In this document: in pieces, positions 53,361 through 64,000 of the stretch
How the letters are laid out: each line of letters starts with the position of its first letter
Numbering within the stretch: position 1 is the first letter of the stretch
Assembly: GCA_009667805.1 (NCBI GenBank)
Contig: CM019066.1
Span: 332,140,077-332,204,076 of the forward strand
DNA: 64,000 bases
Origin: Leptobrachium leishanense
Lineage: Eukaryota; Chordata; Amphibia; Anura; Megophryidae
Reading direction: 5' to 3'
Translations under genes and position numbers: made by a program
Notes under the pieces: generated by a model
Told to the model about the DNA's origin: nothing
What the model saw: the letters and a program-made list of their open reading frames with translations, nothing else
Database searches by the model: none

Positions 53361-53848
53361 AGACTCACCTTTCCAACCTGGTGTTTAAGAGCTTTTCTGG
53401 GAAGCTACCACCCTACCTGAATAGGCTGCTTCCCCTAGCAGTTCCCTCATCTTATAACCTCCAATCCAGGACCTGCACCTTACGTGCAATACCACAATAC
53501 AAAAAGAAAGTGGCTCGATCCTCATTTTCCTACAGAGCACCGCAGTTATGGAATAACCTCCCAGACACCATCAAATCTTCCCCCAGTCTTAAGTCACTCA
53601 AGAGCTCCTTACTAGCATACCTTGATACAGAATGCACCTTTAAACATGTAACATAGTAACTATATTACTTACATATTTATTTTCCGTGTTAATCTGTATA
53701 TTTGTGTTTTGTTCTTAATATCTTGCATTTATTACTTTGTATTTCTGTAACGACTGTAACAATTCAATGCTCTTGAACCCAGGACATACTTGAAAACGAG
53801 AGAATTCTCAATGTATCCTTCCTGGTAAAATCCTTTATAAATAAATAA
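53361..53848 (+). mobile_element. LINE family J, short 3' copy
   Basis: Coding frame 53381-53656 (SGKLPPYLNRLLP, KKVARSSFSYRAPQLWNNLPD, KSLKSSLLAYLDTEC) and 3' untranslated region to TTTATAAATAAATAAA. Colinear with 42320-43221 but without the Harbinger-type MITE, giving its empty site (CCCAGTCTTAAGTC). Confidence 0.85.
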
Positions 53849-54184
53849 AGTCCTTAGAAATGTCTCCACTGAGTGAATACAGCGTTTTCCAACAGCAGAC
53901 ATGACTTGCGGCTGCTTTGAAGCAGAATGAATTAATTTTATTCATAAAGACAGTATAGTAAACCAGCATTCCAGTTGTGTGCCAAACTCCATGGGACAAA
54001 CAGGCCACAGTATTGTCTTCCCCATTTACTTCTGTGTAAGGAAAGACCAGCCACCACCCTTAGAGAGAGATCACACAGCAGCTATTACAAATGGTACGAT
54101 AAGCCCCTCTTCCATGAGTCTCACACCCTGCTCCGATAATGAATGGGGTATAAAAGTCTGCTAGGGAGCCATATCAGGGGTCAT
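53849..54184. other. No feature recognised
   Basis: Mixed spacer. Confidence 0.4.
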
Positions 54185-54188
54185 TTAA

Positions 54189-55248
54189 CCCCATAGTGAC
54201 CACGCAATATTACCATTGTCTGTCCGAAAGTGCCCGCTGCTGTTTTCACATTTCTACGCTGTTTGTGTTTAGGTCTAATTTTCTTCTTACTCGCTTATGG
54301 AACCCATACATATTATATACCCTTTTTCTCACCATTAAATGGTCTTTCTAAAGCTACCATTATTTCCATCATATCGTATAATTTACTATAAAAAAAATTA
54401 TGAAATATGTTGAAAAAATTGAAAAAACACACTTTTTCGAACTTTAATCACAAAAATCTACAACCGCCAAATAAGACCCCGGCTAAATAGTTTCGAAATT
54501 TTGTCCTGAAATTAGAAATACCCAATTTTTACATGTTTTTTTCTTTTTAACCCCTTCACTGCTGAGCCATTTAACCTCTGTGTGCTAAGCTCATTTTGAC
54601 CGTTTTATGCTCATCATGTTTAAAAATTATTTGAATTCCTATTTTACTATTCCCCCCAATTTTTTTTTTATTAAAAAAAACACCTTTTGAATTTTTTTCT
54701 TTTCACTTGATCAAGCCTTTCCAATGATACCAAACATGACCCTCTATCTGCCACAGATTAGGAGATACAGAGGCCCAAAGGACCCCCTAGCTCCACTTTG
54801 CAGCTAGGGGACTAACTGGCCAACTGACATCATCGCACATATGGCGACAACATCAGTGGGTGGGGGGTGACCCTGGAGGCTTGGCTGACACAAGATGTCA
54901 GCCACCTCCGGGAGCGGATCGCGATCCGGCGCTGATTGGCGTTGAAACGCGTTGTGGCACCTAAGGTGTTAAAGATTGGCACTGCTGGAAAGGGCAGACT
55001 CTGCCTTCTCCAGTGGTGCCTCTCTTTTTTTTCTACATGCAGCCGTTGGGGAGGGAGAGGGGTTCAAAGGACCTCCCCCCCTTTCAGGTTCCCCCCTGCA
55101 GGTGCCGGGGGCGCCTGAAAATGACATCATCGCGCACGGCGATGATGTAATCACGATGGCTGGTGCCCATAAAACCGTTGGGCCGGCTTCAAGGAAGCCA
55201 GACCGACGTGGGACCAGTATTTCTTCTCCTAACTTGACTGTTTTGGTC
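54189..55248 (+). mobile_element. piggyBac-like repeat (family H), plus orientation
   Basis: Starts TTAA (54185-54188) + CCCCATAGTGACC. It has the same order of blocks as 47840-50322: the AACTTTAATC/CACTTTTTCGAAC block, the TTCACTGCTGAGCC block near 54554, the ACTGACATCATCGCACATATGGCGAC block near 54823 and the CAGTGGTGCCTCTCTTTTTT block near 55010. It ends at TTAA (55249-55252) shared with family I. No transposase. Confidence 0.7.
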
Positions 55249-55252
55249 TTAA

Positions 55253-55914
55253 AGGACCACTACCACCAAAAAATAAAATGTCCTTATTGTGTTTATTTTA
55301 TGTTGCTGATATGTTGCTTTGTTTTTCTTTTGTATGTTTAGTTAAGAAAATATTTTACTCTATACACGTCACTGGGTGCATCCATTGTGTGATCTCTTGT
55401 TTTGTAAACTGCCCCCAGTATCTTTCAAGCACTTGCTCTTCACTAAGTGGCATATAATGGAGTGAATGAGTCTGTAGTTATGTAAACCGACTCACAGCAT
55501 TGATCGTGTGAGATGTATGCAAAGAATTTCACCAGGGGGTGGATTAGAAGTCTTTTAAACTCCGTATTTTATTTTATTCAGCTGCCATCTCTTATCTCGA
55601 TTAGCATACACCACACAATACACCCCCTGCAATTTTATCGATACAATCCCTAATCTGCCCCACTGGCTATTAAATATTGTAGAAGCTAAACCACAGCTGT
55701 AAAGTAAAACTCCCTATAAGCTTTTGGTAATTGTTGCACTATGGGAAAAAAAATCCACAAAATGGAAGCAGGAGATAAAAAAATATTTCATCATTTCTTT
55801 TTCATGCAATTACTTCAAACAAAGAAAATAATCAGCAGCATGTGTTTTATAATGTGGTTTTATTTGTAATGCACACGTAATCTAGTTACAGTTTATGTAA
55901 GAGGTAGTGTCCCT
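55253..55914. mobile_element. Family I repeat, complete (662 bp), TTAA-flanked
   Basis: Ends AGGACCACTACC and GGTAGTGTCCCT are inverted repeats, flanked by TTAA (55249-55252 and 55915-55918). This fits the TTAA-specific piggyBac group. Non-coding. Second copy at 5880-6454. Confidence 0.78.
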
Positions 55915-55918
55915 TTAA

Positions 55919-56475
55919 AAGTTAGAAATCCCTTGTAAATACCTGGATGCTCCTTTTAAGTGAATACACACCTACTGAGGCCACTGGTAGACCTAAAGGT
56001 GCTCTATTTGCTAATATACCTAGTAAAATGTAAGCTGTTAAGAAATCAAAGCTAAGTTTCCTCTCCGGTAAAATCATTTTCCCTACAAAAAGGAAGCATA
56101 TGTTTTATGTAAAATTGCTTGTCTATAATGAATAATACGAATATTCCTCTAGACCCTCACTAAGCTTATAATATCCTCAGTACGTTTAGATCTTATTTTA
56201 TTTTATTTTTTTACAGCCGGCGAGCTCCTTAGACCATTCCTTTATTATGATCCATAAGGGGGAGCTTCGTGGAATATATTAAGTAGAGCCTCTGCTATTA
56301 TTTTACAACTGGAATAAAGACACAGCCCTTTGTAGCCTAAGGAACATATGGGGTTTATTAGGCAGTCATAGACAGGTTAAGGTTTAGTGGTTAACTCTGC
56401 ACATACCAAAGGAGGAATGGACTTATTCTATACATTTGGAGAATAAACCTGTGCATAAATATTCAATTAAAATAT
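55919..56475. other. No feature recognised
   Basis: AT-rich spacer. Confidence 0.4.
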
Positions 56476-57168
56476 AGGGGAGCTCAAAGTGATCTGCCGA
56501 ATGCGATCAACCCGCCGAACGCAGCCACCGAACAGACCGCCGAACGTAGCCACAAACCAATGAACGCAGCTGCTGATCCGCTGAAGTGAGGGTATGAAAA
56601 AAAACACGACAATTTTAAAAGAAATGTTTAAAAAAAAAAATGCATGGAAATCCATGGAAGTAAGGTCCTATAAAATAATAATAAAACGGTTTGTTACAGA
56701 ATGAAAAAAAGCCATTACAAGAATGGAAATCAAAAATTCTGCCCAAAAAAATCCTGAAAAATGCCTAAAAAAATTAATAAATATAAAGGCTTTTTGCTGC
56801 AAATGAAAATAATAAATGGTTGAATAAAAAAATAGTTAAAGCAGTATTTTTATTCCATTGAAACCTATGTGAGTCCACTGTTTAAACCTGCACTGAAAAT
56901 ATAGGCATTTCACCAACATGTCGGTGCAATTTGGTGTTCTCTGGATAGATTAACCATTACTTCTTTATGGGGAATTTCACTGCCGTCGAAGGGCGCAGAA
57001 TTGCAACGATCTGAGGCAAATCGCATTGTATTTCACTGGCAATTCGCCAATATTTGGTGAATTGACAACTTTCTGAATAGTTGAATTGCCGCAAAATTGC
57101 ACTGTATGGTGAAATTCACTGTCCGGCGCAATTCTGTGGCAAATTCAGCTGTTATTGAATAATCCCTC
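56476..57168 (-). mobile_element. Family A MITE, strongly diverged
   Basis: Ends AGGGGAGCTCAAAGTG and TTATTGAATAATCCCT; internal landmarks (CCGAACGCAGCC, TTTTGCTGCAAATGAAAAT, ATTCCATTGAAACCTATG, GAATTTCACTGCCGTCGAAG) follow family A order in reverse. Confidence 0.65.
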
Positions 57169-58680
57169 ATGTGTTATTCCAGGGAGCATGGTCATGGGCA
57201 ACATTCAAGTAGGTTGATCCAAAGACAAATCTGGTTGTCAATATGGAATTCCTTTTAATGGCATAATTAGAAATCTATTTGTATTGTTTTTTTTTGCCTT
57301 CTTGTGAATCACCAAGTGAGAAATAGGTATGTGGCCCAAATCCCAGATGTCCAGATAGCACCAAACCTAGACTGGCCGTAGAGTTGCGGTCTAAACCAGG
57401 AATGTTCAGATACACGCTGAGGTCAGGACAATAGAGATACACATATTACAAGAAATCAAGGCCGAGGTCAAGGACAGGAGAGAAGCAGTAGGTCAAAGAG
57501 GCAAGCCTAAGTCAATACACAAAATATCAAGGCAATATAGGAGCGAGCTGAAAATCAAACAGAGCAATGGTCAAATGAAAGAGTTGAGAATAAACCCCCT
57601 AAAATACACTTCTATCAGTTAGCAACTGGAGATGAAGTCACACATCAAGGGCGACAGAATAAATGTGCATCAAAATGACGGCCATTAGATGTGTGCCGAA
57701 AAAGTGACACATGTATTGACGCTCAGTGTCAAAGTGACACATACGATGACACTTAGCAAAACCTTTGGCAACAAAATGACGCATAGTGCCAACGTGTACT
57801 GTGGAAAAAGGGGCATTGGGACTAGACCTAGCAGAGCAACATCAACCTACGGGGACTCAGACATGGAAAGGGATCCTTTTAAACAAAGCAGAGTAGCCTG
57901 GCTAGATCTGATGACCCACAAATTAAGTAGAGCTATAAACCAGCATAACATTTACAGATGATCTGTTTTTGATCCTTGTGCAGGATTTGAATGACGTAGC
58001 GCTGTCCTATTGTAAATGGATGGGTAAAAGATGAGCCGCTTGTCAAGCTCCCCTAAACAAGCCGTATACCTCACAGTCACAGAATGCCTTGAACATCTAT
58101 TTACTGCGACGAACACACAGAATATAATAAATGCCTTTCCACGACTTTCTTGCTTAGTAACATATTTATCAACTACATATTTTATTTCAACCTGGTAACC
58201 CAGAATGAATAAAAAGACATTGATCTTCTCGGTGTTTCATCGGGACAAACTTTTTTCTTGACTGAAACCAATTAGTGGGCTTGGCTCTTGTAGAACATAA
58301 TGTAGGTCATCTTTAAGTAATAAAAAAGTATTGACTTTTCTGTGTCTGTAAGCAGCATGAAAGGGGTGCTGTGGCCTTATCGTACATGAATAGAGCTCCA
58401 TTAATTTCACTTATTTCAAGCAGAGCTGTCAAGAGCTAATGCTCCTTGGGCCCTTTCCACACAAAGTCCACTGACACCATCGCTGGCCTCCGACAAGCAT
58501 GTTCGCAATATCTACAGCTGGTGAACGCAATCTGACTGCCAATCTCAGACATGATCAGTAGCAATGTTCATTTATGGAACACACTGGACATTCAAGATGT
58601 TTAACCAAACCGAGACTTTTTAAAGAATTGCAAGGGAATTTAGAATTTACAAACTTGGCTCTTTTATACTAAAATTTGTA
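57169..58680. other. No gene; purine-rich stretch 57360-57880
   Basis: 57400-57880 is A/G-rich (AAGGCCGAGGTCAAGGACAGG and similar), resembling LTR or leader text of a gypsy-type element, without visible ends. 58400-58620 is complex and non-repetitive. The 90-codon frame at 57689 has no motif. Confidence 0.3.
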
Positions 58681-58840
58681 GAATAATTTAGTGCCAACAT
58701 ATTCTGCAGCGCTGTACAATGACAAAACCAACAGAAAATTAACAAATACATTTGACACACGGAGAATTATGAGAAAAAAAGAGTAATCTATGAGGAAGGG
58801 GGTGAGACACAGAGGTGAGGGTAATTCCCTTCCAATTTTC
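58681..58840 (-). mobile_element. L2 LINE 3'-end fragment
   Basis: AATAATTTAGTGCCAACATATTCTGCAGCGCTGTACAATG is the L2 3' terminus in reverse orientation; later text is a worn match to the 3' untranslated region. Confidence 0.75.
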
Positions 58841-59321
58841 TAGAAAATGCTAGAGTTTACCACTCTTTTTTTTGTGCTTTAATAAAGATATTATCTGAGG
58901 ATTCAGCTGTGGTGTCCACCCGCTGGATTTCTTTGGCAAACTTCTGAGGGAGCGGACCCCTGTGGTGGATCAGCGGGCTTCCTGCTGGGCGGTGTTTAGC
59001 GCTCCACATAAGGAAATAGAAGCTGCACACCCTTCTTGGTGTAAAAAGCTCCAGAGGAGATAACAGCTTTGAATGAGTATCTGCTGGACATATTCAAGCC
59101 AGAGCAAGCAAGGTGGAAGAAATATTCAACTCATTACAGCAGAGTTTTCACTTGCTCTAAAAGAGAAATTCAGTATTAAGGGACTGCCATTCAGTATAAA
59201 GATGGGTTGTTTTTTTTTGCTCTTACATGTCAGTTTTCTTTGCAAGAATCACAAAGTTTAATACAACCATTAAAAGGATAATCTATTAAAACATACGTAG
59301 AGTTCCCTTTTATTTTGCCCT
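58841..59321. other. No feature recognised
   Basis: Mixed spacer. Confidence 0.4.
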
Positions 59322-59324
59322 TAA

Positions 59325-59756
59325 GGCTAGGGTCAGACGAGCGTGTTTTCTACGGACTGTGTGCCCGTGCAGTACGGACGCACTTTTTGACGGAAGACGC
59401 AGTAGTGGCCACACAGTCTGTTTTTGTGATTGACGTATTTTTTGACGGATGTAAGAGGGAAAATAAATTAAAATGAAAAAACATTTTGTCCGTCAAAAAT
59501 GCTGGACGTATAAATGCAGTCCGTCTGACCACGTTCCATCACTCACACACAAAGCTATGCGCATGTTGCCAACGTGGCGCACTCTGCACGTCCGTCCTAG
59601 CGGTTCAACGTTCTTGCTAACCTGCATCCGTGTGCCGCGTCCGTATTGTGTCCGCACTTCATGTGTGGGCCTTCATTGGTCATGATTATCTGCTACCACG
59701 GACGTATTAAAGTGCGGCTACACGGACGTTAACACTGCGTTCATCTGACCCCAGCC
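59325..59756. mobile_element. PIF/Harbinger-type MITE (family C), 432 bp
   Basis: GGCTAGGGTCAGACG to CATCTGACCCCAGCC, flanked by TAA (59322-59324 and 59757-59759). CpG-rich, non-coding. Confidence 0.88.
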
Positions 59757-60006
59757 TAAAGGAACACACTATTGAAACGTGCAGTGTCCTTTTCTTGCCC
59801 TCATATAATTGGAAAGAGGCTGCTGACTCCCAGACTATTCAAGCCATAACACGAGTTACAACTTGACTTGGAATAGTAGCAGTGCTATTAGTGTTTGTGA
59901 CTGCGAGTGGAGCTGCAAGAGTTAAAGGCTTACATGGAAGAGAGCCCCATGTTTGGACTTTACAGTGTCTTGATCAAATTACACATGACAATTTACATGG
60001 CCCTTT

Positions 60007-60286
60007 TAAAGGGACACTCTACACCTCCTGACCAATATATTGATTTGATTTAAAGTGGTCAGGATGTTAAAAAAAGTGCCCCCCCAGAGCTCCCCGGATC
60101 TGGTGACATCACAGGGTGAAGTGGAGGACTTTCCTCCACCCCAACCAGCGTCACCAGCAGCCGGGATTTTCAATTTCCTGGCTGCCGGTCACAAAATCAG
60201 TCACTAGTGAAGCGGGCACGCAGAGAACACGCTCTTTGCATTTTTAAGTGGATAATCTCTACAGAACCTTTATATTTCAAGGCATA
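60007..60286. mobile_element. TTAA-type repeat fragment cut by the Tc1 element
   Basis: Begins TTAAAGGGACACTCTAC, like the end of family I, and runs GC-rich to about 60240. It carries the TA (60285-60286) into which the Tc1 element inserted. Confidence 0.5.
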
Positions 60287-60491
60287 CAGTTGTGTTCAAA
60301 ATTATTCAACCCCCAATGCTGTAAAGGGTTTTAGGGAATTTAGTGTACATTTGTAATTGTATTCAGAATGAAATCCTACAAGGACTTTTTAAAGAACCAT
60401 ATGCAACTAAAATTACATCAATTGGTTTTGTAATACAGTAGTAAATGTTTCTTTTGTGAATTCTTCATTGACACGATTATTCAACCCCTTA

Positions 60492-60916
60492 GGCTAGGGT
60501 CAGACGAAAGCAGTTCTAAAGTGCGTTTAGACGCACGAAATCACGGCCGTGCTAGCAGCAAATGACGTCCAATGCCGGGGAACACACGAAGTACGGCCGC
60601 ACGAACGTTCATCCGCGCAACGCAAGTGGCAAACGAACGCATTTTTTCTAGAACGTCAAACCGCTAGTACGGACGTACAGAGTGCGCTGCGTCCGCTAGA
60701 GGCGTGTGTGCGTGATTAGGAGACGTCAGACGCTGCTAATGTCCGGCCAACATAACGTCCAGACACAAAAAGTGTTTTATTGATGATCCGTACAAAATCA
60801 CGGACGAAAAAGCGCATCGTATGACTGCTATCGCGTATTCCGTGAAAAATGCGTCCATTCGTTCGAACGCACTTTTTCACAGACAACGCGAAAAATGCGT
60901 TAGTCTGACCCTAGCC
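60492..60916. mobile_element. PIF/Harbinger-type MITE (family C), 425 bp, inside Tc1
   Basis: GGCTAGGGTCAGACGAA to GTCTGACCCTAGCC, flanked by TTA (60489-60491 and 60917-60919). Joining the flanks restores the Tc1 leader (TTCAACCCCTTAAAGAC). CpG-rich and non-coding. Its orientation is reversed relative to 42534, as judged from the order of GCTAGCACGG-like blocks. Confidence 0.92.
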
Positions 60917-61066
60917 TTAAAGACTACCACTCTGAAGAACAGAGGTTCATTCAAGTGTTTTCAATCAGGTATTGAAAACACCTGTGGATGTCATGGAGCA
61001 GCAATAAAGCATAATAAGCACCAATTAGGCAGCTTTAAAATGACTGTGATACTCAGCTCCTTCTAG

Positions 61067-62035
<969 letters not shown>

Positions 62036-62077
62036 ATCGCTGCAAGACACTTGTGTCAAGCTATGCTTCACGTTTAA

Positions 62078-64000
62078 CCCCTTAGTGACCGGGCGGTTTT
62101 ACAAAAATCCGTCCTTTAGTGACCGCTGCTGTTTTTACGTTTCTGCGCTGTTAGTGTTTACGTCAAATTTTCCTCTTACTCGTTTATGTAACCCACACAT
62201 ATTTTACACAGTTTTTCTCGTCATTAAATGGACTTTATAAAGATACAATTTTTTTCATCATTTCATATAATTTACTATAAAAAATATTGTGAAATATTAC
62301 AAAAAAATTGAAAAAACACCACTTTTTCGAACTTTGACCCCCAAAATTTCTTATGTATCAACAACCGTCAAAAAAATGTAATTCCTTAGTAGTTTCTAAA
62401 TTTAGTTCTGAGTTTAGCAATACCCAATGTTTACATATTCCTCGCTTTTTTCCTTATTTTATGCAACAATAAGTGCAAGTAGCACTTTGCCATTTCCAAA
62501 GAGTTTATTTTCAAAACTAGTGATAGTGACATTGTAACACTGATATCTGTCACTAATTCCTGAATAACCCTCCACATATACATATTTTTTTAAAGTACAC
62601 AAATCAAGGTATTAAACTTGGGGTATTTTGACTCTTTCCATGCAACCATTTTACCACAAATCTATGCCAAAGTTTGAGAAAAAAAAATGTTTTGGTGATT
62701 TTTTTTTTTGAACGCAATTTAAGAATACATGTACTGTGAACTTTAAGGTTTACTGCCAAAAAACACCCCAAAATATGTTCAGCAACATCTTCTGAATAAA
62801 TTGATACCACCCATGTATAGGTATGTCGGGTCATTTGGGGGCTAATAGGCCTTATTTGGGGGGTGCGCATTTCAGTTTTCCAACTTGGAATTTTCACATT
62901 TCGTCATCATGCACCCATGTCCTATTTGGGACATTTTTGAAGCCGGCCAAAGTAATTTACCCCCATCAAACCATATATTTTTAGAAAGGGCACACCCTAG
63001 GGTGCTTCAAAGAGTTGTATTTTAACACTTTCCATGCACTAGCTCTATGTCAAACTTTCAGGTAGTCACTTTTTGTGTTATTTTTTCACACATTGTACTT
63101 TAGGCATGAATTGTCAAATCCAGTTATGGGTTACTGCCAAAAAACACCCCAAAATATGTTCAGCAACATCTTCTGAGTAAATTGATACCACCCATGTATA
63201 GGTATGTCGGGTCATTTGGGGGCTAATAGGCCTTATTTGGGGGGTGCGCATTTCTGTTTTCCAACTTGGAATTTTCACATTTCGTCATCATGCACCCATG
63301 TCCTATTTGGGACATTTTTGAAGCCGGCCAAAGTAATTTACCCCCATCAAACCATATATTTTTAGAAAGGGCACACCCTAGAGTGCTTCAAAGAGTTGTA
63401 TTTTAACACTTTCCATGCACTAGCTCTATGTCAAACTTTCAGGTAGTCACTTTTTGTGTTATTTTTTCACACACATTGTACTTTAGGCATGAATTGTCAA
63501 ATCCAGTTATGGGTTACTGCCAAAAAACACCCCAAAATATGTTCAGCAACATCTTCTGAGTAAAGTGATACCACCCATATATAGATTTGTTCTGTTGTTT
63601 TTGGGGTGCTACGCCAATCTTTTGACATGTGCTTGTCAATTTTCTAATTTGACATACAGTATCTTCTTTGCTTATCTTCTTTTTAGGGGCCTTTTTACAT
63701 ATCCCAATTTTATGAACGTGCATATATTTGGTAAGCTAACACCCCAAAGTATTGTAAATGGAGTGTTTTTATGCCATGGATGCAACTGTTTGCTCCAAAC
63801 AAATTGGATACTGTTTGGTGGTCATTTTTCATTTTCACACCCACATCAGTTTTGGACTGTGATTTAGGAGACACTGTTGTTTGTTACTGCATGAAAACTC
63901 TCCAGGTTGTTTTCTGCAAGGTCTCCTGAGTACACCCATGCCCCCCATGCATAGGTTTGCCAGGATTTTGGGAAGGTTCAAATACAATTTTTATGACTTT
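62078..64000 (+). mobile_element. piggyBac-like repeat (family H) with long tandem modules, runs off the window
   Basis: Starts at TTAA (62074-62077) + CCCCTTAGTGACCGGGCGG, matching the ends at 54185 and 50323. The first ~350 bp follow family H (GACCGCTGCTGTTTTTACG, CGTTTATGTAACCCACACATATT, AAACACCACTTTTTCGAAC). After about 62600 it is made of tandem modules. No transposase frame is visible up to 64000. Confidence 0.75.
62600..64000. repeat. ~370-383-bp tandem modules within family H
   Basis: The phrase TACTGCCAAAAAACACCCC occurs at 62751, 63132 and 63515 (spacings 381 and 383 bp), and a diverged TACTGCATGAAAACTC at 63885. The modules 62751-63131 and 63132-63514 are almost identical (for example GAATAAATTG/GAGTAAATTG, CACACATTG/CACACACATTG). 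Text at 62600-62750 and after 63590 is an older, diverged version of the same unit. Confidence 0.9.

Overview
The window is vertebrate nuclear DNA, most probably from an anuran amphibian. This is judged from the mix of repeats: L2, CR1 and related LINEs, a tRNA-derived SINE sharing a LINE tail, a Ty3/gypsy chromovirus, a Tc1 transposon, and many hAT-, PIF/Harbinger- and piggyBac-like non-autonomous elements, together with minisatellites. I see no host protein-coding exon, rRNA or tRNA gene. Nearly all long open frames are transposon coding sequence, minisatellite read-through or chance frames. It reads as a gene-poor, transposon-dense interval.

Layout. 0-7 kb: end of a ~0.9-kb MITE (family A), a large inverted repeat (1.5-2.0 kb), a short foldback MITE (family B), a CR1 LINE 3' end (4.5-5.0 kb), an L2 tail and one copy of repeat family I. 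7-16.5 kb: a nested block on the minus strand. An L2 LINE (7652-8440 plus 14511-16260) is split by a complete, apparently intact Ty3/gypsy chromovirus (8441-14510) with near-identical LTRs and a 5-bp target duplication; the L2 seems to lie inside an older poly(A)-ended unit. 16.5-25 kb: foldback MITEs, two adjacent minisatellites (18.4-19.6 kb), another family A copy and a LINE C-terminal fragment. 25-41 kb: a piggyBac-like palindrome, a complete non-autonomous hAT (27125-28112), two tandem arrays beside a hAT-like end, three family A copies (one with a duplicated end) and a hAT element carrying a minisatellite (37788-38805). 41-54 kb: a LINE C-terminal region interrupted by a Harbinger-type MITE, a three-deep nest (47.8-50.3 kb), a SINE and a second copy of the LINE. 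54-64 kb: piggyBac-like repeats, more Harbinger-type MITEs and a Tc1 element that is pierced by a MITE and cut by a piggyBac-like element containing ~380-bp tandem modules that run to the window end.

The chromovirus and the Tc1 transposase are the only well-preserved coding sequences. The rest is non-autonomous DNA that would have depended on transposases not encoded here. Order of events can be read from the nests: L2 before chromovirus; Tc1 before Harbinger MITE; piggyBac-like H before D foldback before A MITE. I found no evidence for a new multi-gene system. The most unusual items are the chromovirus whose frame crosses both LTR borders, family A/B with 3-bp duplications, and the hAT-borne minisatellite.
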